Part shown: piece after piece, positions 1 through 8,998 of the stretch
How the letters are laid out: each line of letters starts with the position of its first letter
Numbering within the stretch: the stretch's first letter is position 1
Assembly (NCBI RefSeq): GCF_024438035.1
Contig: NZ_JANFQF010000012.1
Coordinates: 62,001-126,000, forward strand
Direction: 5' to 3'
DNA: 64,000 bases
Source of the DNA: Rhodococcus tibetensis
Lineage (GTDB): Bacteria > Actinomycetota > Actinomycetes > Mycobacteriales > Mycobacteriaceae
Position numbers and translations under genes: made by a program
The notes under the pieces: generated by a model
The model's database searches: none
Told to the model about the DNA's origin: nothing
Seen by the model: only the letters and a program-made list of their open reading frames with translations

Positions 1-487
1 GCGCAGGGTACTTCGGGCCGACGAGCGCCAGCGCGCCCAGCACGAAGGCCGTATCCGTCGACACGACTACACCCCACGCGGCGGCCTCCTCACCGCTCGG
101 GTTGAGGACGAGGAACAGAGCGGCCGGCAAAGCCAGACCGGCAACGGCGGCGACGAGAGGCACGGCGGCACGTGCCCGATCGGTGAGTTCACCGATCGTG
201 AGTTCACGCTTCACTTCGAGGCCGACGACGAAGAAGAACAGCGTCATCAACGCGTCGTTGACCCAATGTTTCAGGTCGAGGCTGATGCCGTAGTCACCGA
301 CCTGAACAGTGATCGGCGTGTGCCAGAACGCCTCGTACGTGGTCCCGACGTTCGCCCACACCAATGCCAGAATGGTCGCCACGAGCAGGAAGCCGGCCGA
401 CAACTTGTCATCGTCGGTACCGTCACGAATTACGGCGAGTCGTTCCGACAACCGTCCTAGGCGTGTGGGGTTGTTCTCGACCGCCAT
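1..487 (-). CDS. nhaA: Na+/H+ antiporter NhaA, N-terminal part (runs off the window)
   Basis: This gene has its ATG at 487-485 and continues past base 1, so only about 162 N-terminal residues are visible. Translation gives an initial helix followed by [18 protein letters not shown], which matches the conserved NhaA helix ([16 protein letters not shown] in E. coli). Further on, [12 protein letters not shown] corresponds to the NhaA segment that carries an essential aspartate. NhaA is an inner-membrane antiporter that exchanges Na+ or Li+ for protons and helps pH and sodium homeostasis. A second, unrelated Na+/H+ antiporter (CPA1 type) lies at 5121-6386. The family call is firm. Only the C-terminus is unknown. 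Confidence 0.9.
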   Translation of the reverse strand, partial: MAVENNPTRLGRLSERLAVIRDGTDDDKLSAGFLLVATILALVWANVGTTYEAFWHTPITVQVGDYGISLDLKHWVNDALMTLFFFVVGLEVKRELTIGELTDRARAAVPLVAAVAGLALPAALFLVLNPSGEEAAAWGVVVSTDTAFVLGALALVGPKYPA

Positions 488-579
488 CTGTCCCCTCGCT
501 CACGTTCGTGCTGCCGCTGGGCCAGCCTAACGCCGGCGACCGGGGACGGGGCAGCGCGAAACGACGGCCGTCGCCAGGG

Positions 580-1020
580 TCACACGTAGTTCTCGACGAC
601 GAACTTCGTCAGTCCTTTACGGATGGTCCGGATCGCCTGCTTCTGCCCCTGTCGCAGCACCGCCTGAGGCAACCGGATCTTCGGATCGACCGACATCGTG
701 ACCCGCACCGAGGTGCCGCGCGACGTGGGCGTGAGAAGGTACTCGCCTTCCTGACTCCGTTGCTTGTCGCTCTCGACGAGAACCCACGACATCTGCTCGT
801 CGCCGATCCACTTGTGCTCGGCCAACTGGGTGTCCGAGACACCCAGAACGGAGAGTGTCATCCGCACAGTTCGGGGTCGTCCGTCCTCGAACCGTGACTC
901 CACGATGACTTTCTTGTGCACCGCCGACCACTCGGGAATCCGTTCCACATCGACAAGGGCACGCATGACCTGTTCGGGGGTTGCTTCGATCTCGAACTCG
1001 CCTGATACCGACAATGACAT
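580..1020 (-). CDS. SRPBCC (START/Bet v1-like) family protein
   Basis: About 146 residues with the pattern of the SRPBCC/polyketide-cyclase-like fold: an opening beta strand (GEFEIEATPEQVMRAL), a W-containing VERIPEWSAVHKKV stretch, a long beta sheet and a C-terminal helix ending KGLTKFVVENYV. Such proteins bind hydrophobic ligands in a cavity; several mycobacterial and rhodococcal copies have no known ligand. I placed the start at 1020 because GGAGGTG lies 9 bases upstream; an in-frame ATG at 1038 would include that ribosome-binding site in the coding sequence. It stands alone between nhaA and a hydrolase on the same strand, with 92 bases to nhaA. Ligand and role are unknown. Confidence 0.8.
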   Translation of the reverse strand: MSLSVSGEFEIEATPEQVMRALVDVERIPEWSAVHKKVIVESRFEDGRPRTVRMTLSVLGVSDTQLAEHKWIGDEQMSWVLVESDKQRSQEGEYLLTPTSRGTSVRVTMSVDPKIRLPQAVLRQGQKQAIRTIRKGLTKFVVENYV

Positions 1021-1126
1021 TGTGTCTCGCACCTCCATGTGCTCGGACTTCGGGAACGGGTTGCAGCGTTCTCGGCAGACTAACCGCCGGTCATGAGTCA
1101 GCGCTCGGCGACGGTCACCTTGACGA

Positions 1127-1834
1127 TCAGAGTCCCTCGACGTAGCCCTCGAGCGCCGCGGCCAGTTCCCGGGGGCGGGCCAAGGCGATCAGGTGCCCCG
1201 CATCGATCACGTCGGGTGCAATGCTCAGACGCTCCCGCACGATCCGTTTCATGAAATCGACCGGGAAGAGGCGGTCTCGACTGCCCACGATCACACGGGT
1301 CTTTACGTGCGGCCACTCCTGCGCCCGCCATACCGTCTCGAACGGGGTGTCCGACATGGCGACCTCTTCGGCCTGGAACGCTTCTTCGATGAGCCCCTCC
1401 GGAACATCGTGGAAGAACAGTTCCCGCAGATCGTTGGTGGCGGTCGGGTCCCGTCCCTCGCTGACCGCGAACGCACGCTGGGCCGCGGACTGCCCAGTGT
1501 TCTCCCACCACTCGCCCGCCGACTCCCCCGGCGCCGGAAGCATCGGAGCAACCAGGACCAACAGATCGACGTCGACGTCGACGTCGGTTCGTTCACACAC
1601 GATCGCCGCGGTAAACGCCGACATCGACTGCGCGACCAGCACGACGGGACCCTCTACGTCGCGCGCCGCCTTGACGACGACGTCGGCGAACTCGTACTGG
1701 CCCGCGCTCTCGTCGCTGTACGGCAGGTCGACGGTGATGGCGGCGTGCCCGTGGCCCGTCAGAATGGGCACGACTCGGTGCCAGTACCACGAGTCGGATC
1801 CGGCGCCGGGCAACAAGACGAAAGTTACGGCCAT
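1127..1834 (-). CDS. alpha/beta hydrolase (EstC / salicylate-esterase-like)
   Basis: About 235 residues with an alpha/beta-hydrolase layout: N-terminal VTFVLLPGAGSDSWYWHRVV (oxyanion loop), the elbow VLVAQSMSAF, an acidic residue in GSRDRLFP and a catalytic histidine in DAGHLIALARP. The pattern resembles plant methyl-salicylate-esterase-like and EstC proteins, which hydrolyse small esters. The nucleophile elbow is A-Q-S-M-S, not the usual G-x-S-x-G, yet the serine is in place. Start at 1834 is chosen because GGGAGA lies just upstream; the in-frame codon at 1870 has no such site. A run of DVDVDVD repeats occurs near residue 95. Cytoplasmic; substrate unknown. Confidence 0.75.
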   Translation of the reverse strand: MAVTFVLLPGAGSDSWYWHRVVPILTGHGHAAITVDLPYSDESAGQYEFADVVVKAARDVEGPVVLVAQSMSAFTAAIVCERTDVDVDVDLLVLVAPMLPAPGESAGEWWENTGQSAAQRAFAVSEGRDPTATNDLRELFFHDVPEGLIEEAFQAEEVAMSDTPFETVWRAQEWPHVKTRVIVGSRDRLFPVDFMKRIVRERLSIAPDVIDAGHLIALARPRELAAALEGYVEGL

Positions 1835-2002
1835 CTCATCGTCTCCCTTCCACGAGCAGAAGCACACCACGGTGCGGTCGCAGGAGCAACCCGATGCCGG
1901 CGTGCGTCGCGCTGCCCGTTATGCGGAACTGCGGACAATCGTGGGCTCGAAGGTCGATGCTGACCAGGTACGCGGTGCACATAAGTGCGAAGGAGCTAAC
2001 TC

Positions 2003-2383
2003 ATGATGGATTCATTCTGGGACCTGCTGTGGTACACGCTGGTCGTGTTCGCGTTCGTCGCCTACCTGATGATCCTGTTCCAGATCCTCGGTGACCTGTT
2101 CCGCGATCGCGCTATGTCCGGGTTCACCAAAACACTCTGGATCATTTTTCTGATCGTGCTGCCGTACATCACCGCGTTCGTGTATCTCATCGCCCGCGGG
2201 CGTGGGATCGCGGAAAGGCAACTGGAGGCACACAACTCGGCGAGGCAGGCAACTGACCGTTACATCAGGGAGGTGGCCGGCAAGTCGGCTGCCGAGCAGA
2301 TCGCCGACGCGAAAGCACTCCTCGACGCGGGCACCATCAACCAGGCCGAGTACGACACTCTCAAAGCGAAGACGCTGGGCTGA
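2003..2383 (+). CDS. small membrane protein with PLDc_N-like helices and SHOCT tail
   Basis: A 126-residue protein with two N-terminal transmembrane helices (about residues 8-30 and 44-63; sequence LWIIFLIVLPYITAFVYLIARG) followed by a charged linker and a C-terminal SHOCT motif, seen as EQIADAKALLDAGTINQAEYDTLKAK. SHOCT tails are short oligomerisation segments found on many actinobacterial membrane proteins. AGGAG at 1991-1995 sits seven bases before the ATG at 2003; a second ATG follows directly. No enzymatic residues are visible. It stands alone on this strand. A different SHOCT-like protein (DUF1707) is at 9634. Function unknown. Confidence 0.85.
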   Translation: MMDSFWDLLWYTLVVFAFVAYLMILFQILGDLFRDRAMSGFTKTLWIIFLIVLPYITAFVYLIARGRGIAERQLEAHNSARQATDRYIREVAGKSAAEQIADAKALLDAGTINQAEYDTLKAKTLG

Positions 2384-2544
2384 GCAATATCACCAAGTCC
2401 GATCCTGCTATCGCGCATGGTATCTGGACGACCCCGACGCGGACTCGAAGGTGCCGGCGCGCTTCTTACGCGCGCCCATCCGTCGAGAAAGACCAGTACT
2501 GGTTCGAATTCCGCTTCTGTCGCCTCGCCGGTAACGATCTGCTG

Positions 2545-2905
2545 GTAGCGGAACTCCATGAGATCGCGGCCGTGCGGCCGATGACGATATTCGGTGGCGA
2601 TCGAGCGGTCGACGGAGGACTTCGTCGTCCAACAGTGGGCACGCAGGACGCGCGACGAGATCATCAAGCAGCTCAGCGTCGTTCGCACCCGAATCCCGGT
2701 TCCGGACGTGGACGTCGTGGTCGGGAGCGGCCACGACTGGCACGAGGCAGTGGAGGCAGTCCCCTGGGAGGCCGGCGGCATGCTGTCGCTGGGTTCGGGA
2801 GCAGCCGGACCTGCGCCCACGAGTTTCTCGGCTCGGCTTCCTCGAAGATCCTGCGTCGTGCTCCGGTTCCCGTGCTGATCGTCCCCCAAAAGCAAATCGG
2901 CGACC
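2545..2905 (+). pseudogene. relic of a universal stress protein (UspA domain)
   Basis: Three pieces of one UspA-like C-terminal domain appear in successive reading frames: AAVRPMTIFGG (to about 2595), then RSTEDFVVQQWARRTRDEII up to LSLGSGAAGPA (about 2606-2815), then HEFLGSASSKILRRAPVPVL with IVP (about 2818-2890). In an intact UspA domain the GSGxxGP...FLGSxxSKIL nucleotide-binding segment is continuous, so at least two frameshifts are present, near 2595 and near 2815. The N-terminal half of a typical tandem Usp is not recognisable upstream (2384-2544 holds nothing I can assign). The family is clear from the C-terminal motif. Whether the frameshifts are biological or sequencing errors cannot be decided here, although two of them argue for decay. 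Confidence 0.65.
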
Positions 2906-2951
2906 TAGGGTGTCGTTCGATCCCTGCGGTGCAAATGAAGGAGCCGACGCG

Positions 2952-3293
2952 ATGACGAAGTACCTGATCTCGTTCCCGAGTGGTGCCATGGACGTTCCCG
3001 CCGAGGACCTGCAGGCAGTGTCGGATGCGGCGCACGCGGTGGTGGAGGAGGCGAAGGATGCCGGTGTCTGGGTGTTCGGCGGTGGAATCGACGAGAGCGT
3101 TCCACCCGTGCTGGTGGATGGGGATGGCACGGTCACCGAGGGCACGTACCCGCAGACGAAGCAGCTCGAAGGTGGCTACACGGTACTGGAGTTGCCGTCC
3201 CGCAAGGCGGCACTGGAATGGGCTACGAAGTTCGCGGTTGCCTGCCGGTGCACGCAGGAGGTGCGCGCGTTCCAGTACGACCCCGCCAGCTGA
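2952..3293 (+). CDS. YCII-domain (DGPF/PhnB-like) protein
   Basis: A 113-residue protein with the YCII/DGPF fold: MTKYLISF opening strand, VVEEAKDAGVWVFGGGI, VTEGTYPQTKQLEGGYTVLE and EWATKFAVAC. Members are ferredoxin-like small proteins, often found near extracytoplasmic sigma factors. No sigma factor is adjacent here. AAGGAG at 2938-2943 lies eight bases before ATG 2952, which decides the start over an upstream in-frame codon. It is followed by a hairpin at 3298-3318 and then by the anion permease on the same strand. Biochemical role unknown. Confidence 0.85.
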   Translation: MTKYLISFPSGAMDVPAEDLQAVSDAAHAVVEEAKDAGVWVFGGGIDESVPPVLVDGDGTVTEGTYPQTKQLEGGYTVLELPSRKAALEWATKFAVACRCTQEVRAFQYDPAS

Positions 3294-3297
3294 CCGG

Positions 3298-3318
3298 ACT
3301 CGTCCTTCCAGGACGGGT
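3298..3318 (+). terminator. candidate terminator hairpin after the YCII gene
   Basis: ACTCGTCCT at 3298-3306 pairs with AGGACGGGT at 3310-3318 (one G-U pair) around a three-base loop, five bases after the stop codon. There is no clear U-run, as is common in high-GC actinobacteria. Confidence 0.4.
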
Positions 3319-3427
3319 CGGGTCCGACACTGATCGCAAGCCGGTCGCGCCGAGAGACAGGTCGTGACACGACTATCACGCTCATTCATGGGTACTACTT
3401 CCGTACCGATCCGTGCCGGGAGGGACC

Positions 3428-5035
3428 ATGACAGCCGAGAACCAGGGCGACCGCACCGACGTCGACAAGGCGCTGCTCGGGCACACCACCTATCGCAGCC
3501 TCGGCGAACAGCGGCTCTCACCCGCCGAGGAGCGGTTCGAGAAGGGACGCCGCACGATCGGGCTCTTTCTGGCGCCGCTGATCACGATCGCGTTCCTCGC
3601 CCTGCCGATCGACATACCGCCCAACCAGCAGACGTTGGCAGGCGTGCTGCTCGGCGTCATCGTGTTGTGGGTGACCGAGGCGGTGCCGATCCCGATCGGC
3701 GGGCTGCTCGGAGTGGCGATCGTGGTGTTTCTGGGTGTGGCGCCGGCCGACGAGGCGCTCGCCGCGTTCGGGTCGTCGACGATCTTCACGTTCATCGGAG
3801 CGTTCATCCTTGCCCAGGCGATGCTCAAGCACGGCGTCGCAAGGCGGTTCGCGTTTCGGATACTGACCCTGCCGCGTGTCGGCCAGTCCACCACCGGTGT
3901 GATCGTCGCGTTCGGTGCGATCACGTGCGGACTCTCGGCGTTCGTATCCAACACCGCGACCGTGGCCATGCTGCTGCCCACCGCCCTGGGGATCCTCGGC
4001 GTCATCGCGAAGCTCATGCAGCGCCGCGGCGTCGTCGCCGAGGACTTCGACCCGTTACGCGTCCGGGTGGGTGCCGCGATCATGCTGATGCTCGCGTACA
4101 GCGCCAGCGTGGGCGGCCTGCTGACACCGGTCGGAAGCCCACCCAACCTGATCGGACGCGGGCTCATCGAGGAGGCCACCGGGGAGCGGATCAGCTTCGG
4201 GCAGTGGATGGTGATGGCCATCCCGATCTGCCTGCTGATGTTCATCGCGCTCGCCATCATCCTGCTGCGCATCAACAAACCGGAGATCCGGCGCATCGAA
4301 GGCGTCGCCGACTACCTGGCGGAGCAGCGTGCGGAAATGGGTCCGCTGTCGCGTGCGGAGAAGAACACGCTCATCGCGTTCGGAGTCACGGTCACGCTGT
4401 GGATCCTGCCCGGTGTCGTCGCGGTGATCGCCGGCAACGACTCGGACCTCTACGGCACGATCAGCGACCGACTCGACGAGGGCATGGTCGCGGTCTTCGG
4501 GGCGGCGTTGCTCTACCTTCTGCCGACCGATTGGGAGAATCGGGAGTTCACCCTGACCTGGCGGGACGCAGCAGAGATCGACTGGGGCACGATCGTTCTG
4601 TTCGGCAGCGGCATCATCTTCGGCGCACTGCTCGCCGACACCGGACTCGCCGAGACGATCGGCACCTCCGTCGCAGACTCGCTGGGCCTTGCGAGCGTCG
4701 TCGCCATCACCGTGTTCGCCGTGCTGCTGGCCATCGCAGTATCAGAGACGACGAGCAACACCGCGTCGGCGGCGGTCGTGGTGCCGATCGTGATCCCGGT
4801 GGCGTTGGCCGCCGGGGTCAACCCCTTCGTGCCTGCGCTCGCAGCCACGTTCGCCGCATCGTTCGGCTTCATGCTGCCTGTCTCGACGCCGCAGAACGCC
4901 GTGGTCTACGGCTCCGGAGCCGTCCGGATCACCACGATGATCCGAAGCGGAATAACCTTCGACATCGTCGGCGCGATCCTGATCATCGTCTTCCTGCCCC
5001 TGATGATCGCCGTGGTCGGCCTCGGCGGTGGGTGA
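3428..5035 (+). CDS. SLC13/DASS-family anion (dicarboxylate) permease
   Basis: A 535-residue polytopic membrane protein of the divalent-anion:sodium symporter family, which imports di- and tricarboxylates or sulfate with Na+. The two family repeats are visible: AFVSNTATVAMLLPTALG in the first half and SETTSNTASAAVVVPIVI in the second. Both contain the SNT motif that binds sodium and substrate in characterised members. The SLC13 signature is seen as SVGGLLTPVGSPPN near residue 230. Start ATG 3428 follows GGGAGGG; the GTG at 3413 is upstream of that site and less likely. Next to it, on the opposite strand, is a Na+/H+ antiporter, so sodium cycling may link them. Substrate cannot be told from sequence. 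Confidence 0.92.
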   Translation: MTAENQGDRTDVDKALLGHTTYRSLGEQRLSPAEERFEKGRRTIGLFLAPLITIAFLALPIDIPPNQQTLAGVLLGVIVLWVTEAVPIPIGGLLGVAIVVFLGVAPADEALAAFGSSTIFTFIGAFILAQAMLKHGVARRFAFRILTLPRVGQSTTGVIVAFGAITCGLSAFVSNTATVAMLLPTALGILGVIAKLMQRRGVVAEDFDPLRVRVGAAIMLMLAYSASVGGLLTPVGSPPNLIGRGLIEEATGERISFGQWMVMAIPICLLMFIALAIILLRINKPEIRRIEGVADYLAEQRAEMGPLSRAEKNTLIAFGVTVTLWILPGVVAVIAGNDSDLYGTISDRLDEGMVAVFGAALLYLLPTDWENREFTLTWRDAAEIDWGTIVLFGSGIIFGALLADTGLAETIGTSVADSLGLASVVAITVFAVLLAIAVSETTSNTASAAVVVPIVIPVALAAGVNPFVPALAATFAASFGFMLPVSTPQNAVVYGSGAVRITTMIRSGITFDIVGAILIIVFLPLMIAVVGLGGG

Positions 5036-5120
5036 TCAGTCGGTGCGGCCACCGCAGGTCGCAGGTCGCAGCGTCTCGAAATGCCGCCGGCAGCGAGAAC
5101 CACACGAGCGTTCACCGATG

Positions 5121-6386
5121 TCATCGACCGGGATCTGGTGCCATGAGGCCCTCCCCTCGGGGGTGGCGACGGAACCACGCGGCATAGCGATCGGCCAGTG
5201 GCGCGGCCGTGAGTCCGTGGGCGAGCACCGAAAGTCCGATGGTGACGATGGCGGTGGTCAGCAGTAATTCCTCGTGAGGCAGCTCGCCGGATTCTTCGAA
5301 GATGAGGATGACGAAGACGATGGTCGCGAGTCCGCGCGGCCCGAACCATCCGAGGAACGCGACGGTGGGGGCGCGCGGGTGCGTCCCGACCAGCGACAGC
5401 GTGACGGGAACCATCCGTACGACAGTCAGGCTCACGACCGCGTAGCCGAGCACGGCCCACGACAGATGGCCGAGAGCGGGTCCGAGCAGCACGGCGCCGA
5501 AGACGATGAAGGTGATCGCGTTGAACAGGTCACCGGCCTCGTCGAGAAGATCGGCACCGTCACTGCTCTCGCCATCGCCGTGGTTGACCTCGGCTCGGTG
5601 GCGGATGGCGCCGAAGGTCAGTCCGCCGACGAACGCAGCGATGAAGCCGGAACCACCCAAGGGCACGGCGACGGTGTAGGCGAGTAAGGCCGCCGTCAAG
5701 GGGACGGTCTGCGCCCACAACGGGTCGATCGTGCGGTGGCGACCGGCTATGACCAGGATTGCCGCCGCGATCGCCCCGGCACCGATTCCCGCGACGATGC
5801 CGTAACCGATCTGCTCGGCGACCAACCGGGCCGCGGCGCCGCCGCGGATCGCCCCCGACTCGGCCTGCGCGATCGCCAGCACGATCAAGAACAGCGGCAC
5901 GCAGATTCCGTCGTTGAGCCCGCTCTCGACGTTCAAACCCTGCCGTATTCGGGACGGCAGGATCGGCAGGGTGACCACGGCCTGGCCGAGAGCAGCGTCG
6001 GTCGGCGCGAGGATCACCGCGAGCAGGAGCGCCTCGGGCCACGCCAGATCACCGAGCAAGAGAAGTGCGGCACCGAAACCGGCCGCGATGGTCAGTGGCA
6101 GGCCGATGCCGAGCAGACGGGCGGGCAGTGCGATTTCGGCACGAAGGGCTGACAGGTCGACCCGGGAGGCGTCGGAGAAGAGCACCAGCGCGAGCGTCAC
6201 CTCCGCGAGAAGTTTCACCGTCTCGGCGGCGGGATGCACGTCGATCAGCCCCACCGTGCTTGCACCGAGGAGCAGACCGCCGACGGTGAAGACGATCGGG
6301 GCCGTGATCGGCGTGCCTGCAGTCCGGCCGGAGATCGCCGCGTAGGCGAGCAGAATCGTAGCGATCGCGGGTAGCGCCCACGTCAT
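5121..6386 (-). CDS. CPA1-type cation/proton antiporter
   Basis: A 421-residue protein of about 12 membrane helices with the Na+/H+ exchanger pattern: LAPTDAALGQAVVTLPILP (conserved TD in helix 5), SGLNDGICVPLFLIVLA (ND motif of helix 6) and GWFGPRGLATIVFVILIFEE (PRG motif near the C-terminus). Such proteins exchange Na+ or K+ for protons at the plasma membrane. The arylsulfatase gene ends at 6397 on the same strand, ten bases before this start, so the two are probably co-transcribed. The protein ends shortly after the last helix and lacks a long regulatory tail. Cation specificity is unknown. Confidence 0.9.
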   Translation of the reverse strand: MTWALPAIATILLAYAAISGRTAGTPITAPIVFTVGGLLLGASTVGLIDVHPAAETVKLLAEVTLALVLFSDASRVDLSALRAEIALPARLLGIGLPLTIAAGFGAALLLLGDLAWPEALLLAVILAPTDAALGQAVVTLPILPSRIRQGLNVESGLNDGICVPLFLIVLAIAQAESGAIRGGAAARLVAEQIGYGIVAGIGAGAIAAAILVIAGRHRTIDPLWAQTVPLTAALLAYTVAVPLGGSGFIAAFVGGLTFGAIRHRAEVNHGDGESSDGADLLDEAGDLFNAITFIVFGAVLLGPALGHLSWAVLGYAVVSLTVVRMVPVTLSLVGTHPRAPTVAFLGWFGPRGLATIVFVILIFEESGELPHEELLLTTAIVTIGLSVLAHGLTAAPLADRYAAWFRRHPRGEGLMAPDPGR

Positions 6387-6396
6387 GTCGGACCGA

Positions 6397-8751
6397 TTAC
6401 TGGCGGGAGGTCGCGACCCGGACGACTTCGGCGGGGTCGATGAGGTGGGAGTGGTCGTCTTCGCCGACGTCGATCTTCACGACCTCGATACGCCCGTTGA
6501 ACTTGGCGGCGCCGGTGTAGTCGGTGCTCACCGACATACCGAAGTCGTTGCCGATGTCGGTGGTCTCGTCTGCCGAGAAGACCATCGGCTGGGTCTGGTC
6601 GACCCGGCCACTGCCGACGCTGCGGCCGTCGATGTAGAGGGTGACGGTCCCACCCTTCGCCAGACCGCCTCCGTCGTACGCGAACTCGGCGCGGACCTGG
6701 TGACTGCCGGTGTCGAGGTCTTCCGTTGCCCCAACGACGAATTCGCTCATGCCGAGCAGGTTGTAGACGAATGTCACTCGTCCCTCCCTGACGTAGAAGG
6801 CCCAGCCTCCGAAGCGACCACCCTGGGCGATGATGACACCGTTGGTGGGCCCGTCCTTCGGCGTCTCGATCGCCGCGGTTACCGAAAACGACCGGTTCTT
6901 GATGTCGATCACGCTGTGTTCACTGAGCCGCTTCATCCCCGGGAACAACACCTGCGAGGTTCCCGTCACGAGTTGCGGTCGGCCGGCGATGGTCGGGTTC
7001 AGCCGTTCGAAGCGGCGGTCGTCGATGGGAAGAACGTTGAACTTCACCGCCTCGATCAACCAGAGCCGTTGCAGTGCAGCGAGTTTGTCGGGCATCTCGG
7101 CGACGAGGTTATGGGCCTGCGACCAGTCGGTCGACCCGTCGTAGAGTTCCCACACGTCGTCATCGAGAGCGGGCAGCACCTCGTTCGGCAACCACGGGGT
7201 GCTGTGCCGGGTGACCGCGCTCCAGCCCTTGTAGTAGATGCCGCGGTTACCGGCCATTTCGAAGTACTGCAGGTCGTGCCGTTCCGGCGCCTCCGGCTGA
7301 TCGAAGCTGTACAGCATGCTCGGGCCCTCGAGCGGGGCCTGCTGCACCCCGTTGACGAACGTGGGCTCGGGCAGTCCGGCCGCCTCGAGCACCGTCGCTG
7401 CCACGTCGACCACATGGGTGAATTGCGACCGAACTTCACCTTTGCTGCGGATCCCGGCGGGCCAGTGGACGATGGTGCCGTTGCGGGTGCCACCCCAGTG
7501 CGAAGCGACCTGCTTGGTCCATTGGAACGGCGCACACATCGCCCACGCCCAGCCCACCGAGTAGTGGTTGTAGGCCTCCGGGGTGCCGAGTTTGTCCTTC
7601 ACCTCGGCCATGAACTCCGGGGTCTCGATGGCGGCGAGACCGTTGAAGTTCGCCATCTCGTTGAATGCGCCGTTGATGGTTCCCTCGGCGGAGGCACCGT
7701 TGTCGCCGATGATGTAGTAGACGAGAGTGTTGTCGAGGGCGCCTATCGTTTCGATCGCGTCGATCACGCGGCCGACGTGAAAGTCGGTGTGCTCGAGGAA
7801 TCCCGCGTACACCTCCATCTGGCGTTCCAGCACCGGTTTGAGTGCGTCGTCCATCTCCTCCCACCCGGGGATAGCCTCCGGGCGCGCCGTGAGTTCGGTG
7901 TCGGCGGGGACGACGCCACGCCGCTTCTGCTGCTCGAGAGTCGACTCGCGTTGCGCGTCCCACCCGCCGGCGAACCGGCCGGCGTACTTGTCCGCCCACT
8001 CCGAGGGCACGTGGTGCGGGGCGTGCGTGGCCCCGGGAGCGAAGTACACGAAAAACGGTTTGTTCGGCGCGAGGGACTTCTGGCTGCGGATCCAATCGAT
8101 CGCGTGGTCGGCGAGATCCTCGGTGAGGTGGTAGCCGTCCTCGGGTGTCTTGTCCACCTCGACCGGCGCCACGCCCTCGTACAGCGCCGGAAAGTACTGG
8201 TTGTTCTCGCCGCCGATGAACCCGTAGAAGTGCTCGAAGCCACCGCCGCCGGTGGGCCACGCGTCGAACGGACCGATCGGGGACGTCTGCCACGGCGGCA
8301 CCTCGTGGCACTTCCCGAACTGAGCGGTCGAGTAACCGTTGAGTTTCAGGGTCATCGGCAGTGCGGCCTTGGTGTTCGGCCGCAGCCCGGAGGAGCCCGG
8401 CGCCGAGGTCGCGGTTTCGGTGATCATGCCCATCCCCACCGAGTGGTGGTTGCGGCCGCTGAGCAGCGCGGCTCGGGTCGGTGCGCAGAGGGCGGTGGTG
8501 TGGAAGCGGTTGTAGGTGAGGCCGTCGCGTTGCAGTCGCTCCGCGGTCGGGGTGTGCACCGGGCCGCCGAAGGCACTGGCTGCCCCGAAACCCACGTCGT
8601 CCAGCAGGATCACCAGAACGTTCGGGGCGTTCTGTGGGGGTAGCAGGGGTTCGATCGGGGGGAAGGCGGTGTCCGGGTCCTTCGCGTCGTAGGTGATCAG
8701 TCCGAGGTGCTGCCGGTCTGGAATGGGTAAAACCTCACGCCGCTCCACCAT
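6397..8751 (-). CDS. arylsulfatase (type I, formylglycine-dependent sulfatase)
   Basis: A 784-residue sulfatase. The alkaline-phosphatase-like metal site begins with LVILLDDVGFG (D51, D52) and the maturation motif is CAPTR at residues 89-93, where C89 would be converted to formylglycine. This oxidised residue attacks the sulfate ester. H66 and later FVYFAPGATHAPHHVP and NTLVYYIIGDNGASAEG provide further family residues. A C-terminal beta-rich segment of roughly 200 residues follows the catalytic part, as in the long bacterial arylsulfatases of the AtsA class. There is no signal peptide, so it should be cytoplasmic. It releases sulfate from aryl or alkyl sulfates. The formylglycine-generating enzyme is not in the window. 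The antiporter gene follows ten bases downstream. Confidence 0.92.
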   Translation of the reverse strand: MVERREVLPIPDRQHLGLITYDAKDPDTAFPPIEPLLPPQNAPNVLVILLDDVGFGAASAFGGPVHTPTAERLQRDGLTYNRFHTTALCAPTRAALLSGRNHHSVGMGMITETATSAPGSSGLRPNTKAALPMTLKLNGYSTAQFGKCHEVPPWQTSPIGPFDAWPTGGGGFEHFYGFIGGENNQYFPALYEGVAPVEVDKTPEDGYHLTEDLADHAIDWIRSQKSLAPNKPFFVYFAPGATHAPHHVPSEWADKYAGRFAGGWDAQRESTLEQQKRRGVVPADTELTARPEAIPGWEEMDDALKPVLERQMEVYAGFLEHTDFHVGRVIDAIETIGALDNTLVYYIIGDNGASAEGTINGAFNEMANFNGLAAIETPEFMAEVKDKLGTPEAYNHYSVGWAWAMCAPFQWTKQVASHWGGTRNGTIVHWPAGIRSKGEVRSQFTHVVDVAATVLEAAGLPEPTFVNGVQQAPLEGPSMLYSFDQPEAPERHDLQYFEMAGNRGIYYKGWSAVTRHSTPWLPNEVLPALDDDVWELYDGSTDWSQAHNLVAEMPDKLAALQRLWLIEAVKFNVLPIDDRRFERLNPTIAGRPQLVTGTSQVLFPGMKRLSEHSVIDIKNRSFSVTAAIETPKDGPTNGVIIAQGGRFGGWAFYVREGRVTFVYNLLGMSEFVVGATEDLDTGSHQVRAEFAYDGGGLAKGGTVTLYIDGRSVGSGRVDQTQPMVFSADETTDIGNDFGMSVSTDYTGAAKFNGRIEVVKIDVGEDDHSHLIDPAEVVRVATSRQ

Positions 8752-8860
8752 GACTACTCACTACCTCTTCCGTGTCGTCGGAACGCTCCCGGTCCTCCGC
8801 TGGGCCCGGAGTGCACAGCACTGCCCGACCTCAGCGTGCCCGGGCGTAGCCTGCCGACAC

Positions 8861-8879
8861 CTCACCCACTGCGGGTGAG
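8861..8879. terminator. small perfect hairpin between the arylsulfatase start and padR end
   Basis: CTCACCC (8861-8867) pairs with GGGTGAG (8873-8879) around a five-base loop. It lies 120 bases beyond the padR stop codon and upstream of the arylsulfatase, so it could end padR transcription. Otherwise the 8752-8998 interval holds nothing I can assign. Confidence 0.25.
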
Positions 8880-8998
8880 CTCGCCACGCCGCCGGCCGGC
8901 GGAGTACTGACGGCGTTCGCCGATCTCACGGTGGAAGACCTCCGAGGCGCGAGGAGGACGCCTCCCTCGTTGCAGATGCCGACGCACGAGATGATCCG

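Noticed and set aside
2490-2520. tRNA T-loop-like GGTTCGAATTCC
   Set aside because: No acceptor, anticodon or D arms fold around it, so it is not a tRNA gene.
3364-5187. 607-residue frame on the + strand
   Set aside because: Very Arg-rich with no domain sense; it is a frame-shifted shadow of the SLC13 permease.
6385-8643. 752-residue open frame on the + strand
   Set aside because: It is the antisense shadow of the arylsulfatase, whose family motifs are clear on the minus strand. High GC keeps antisense frames open.
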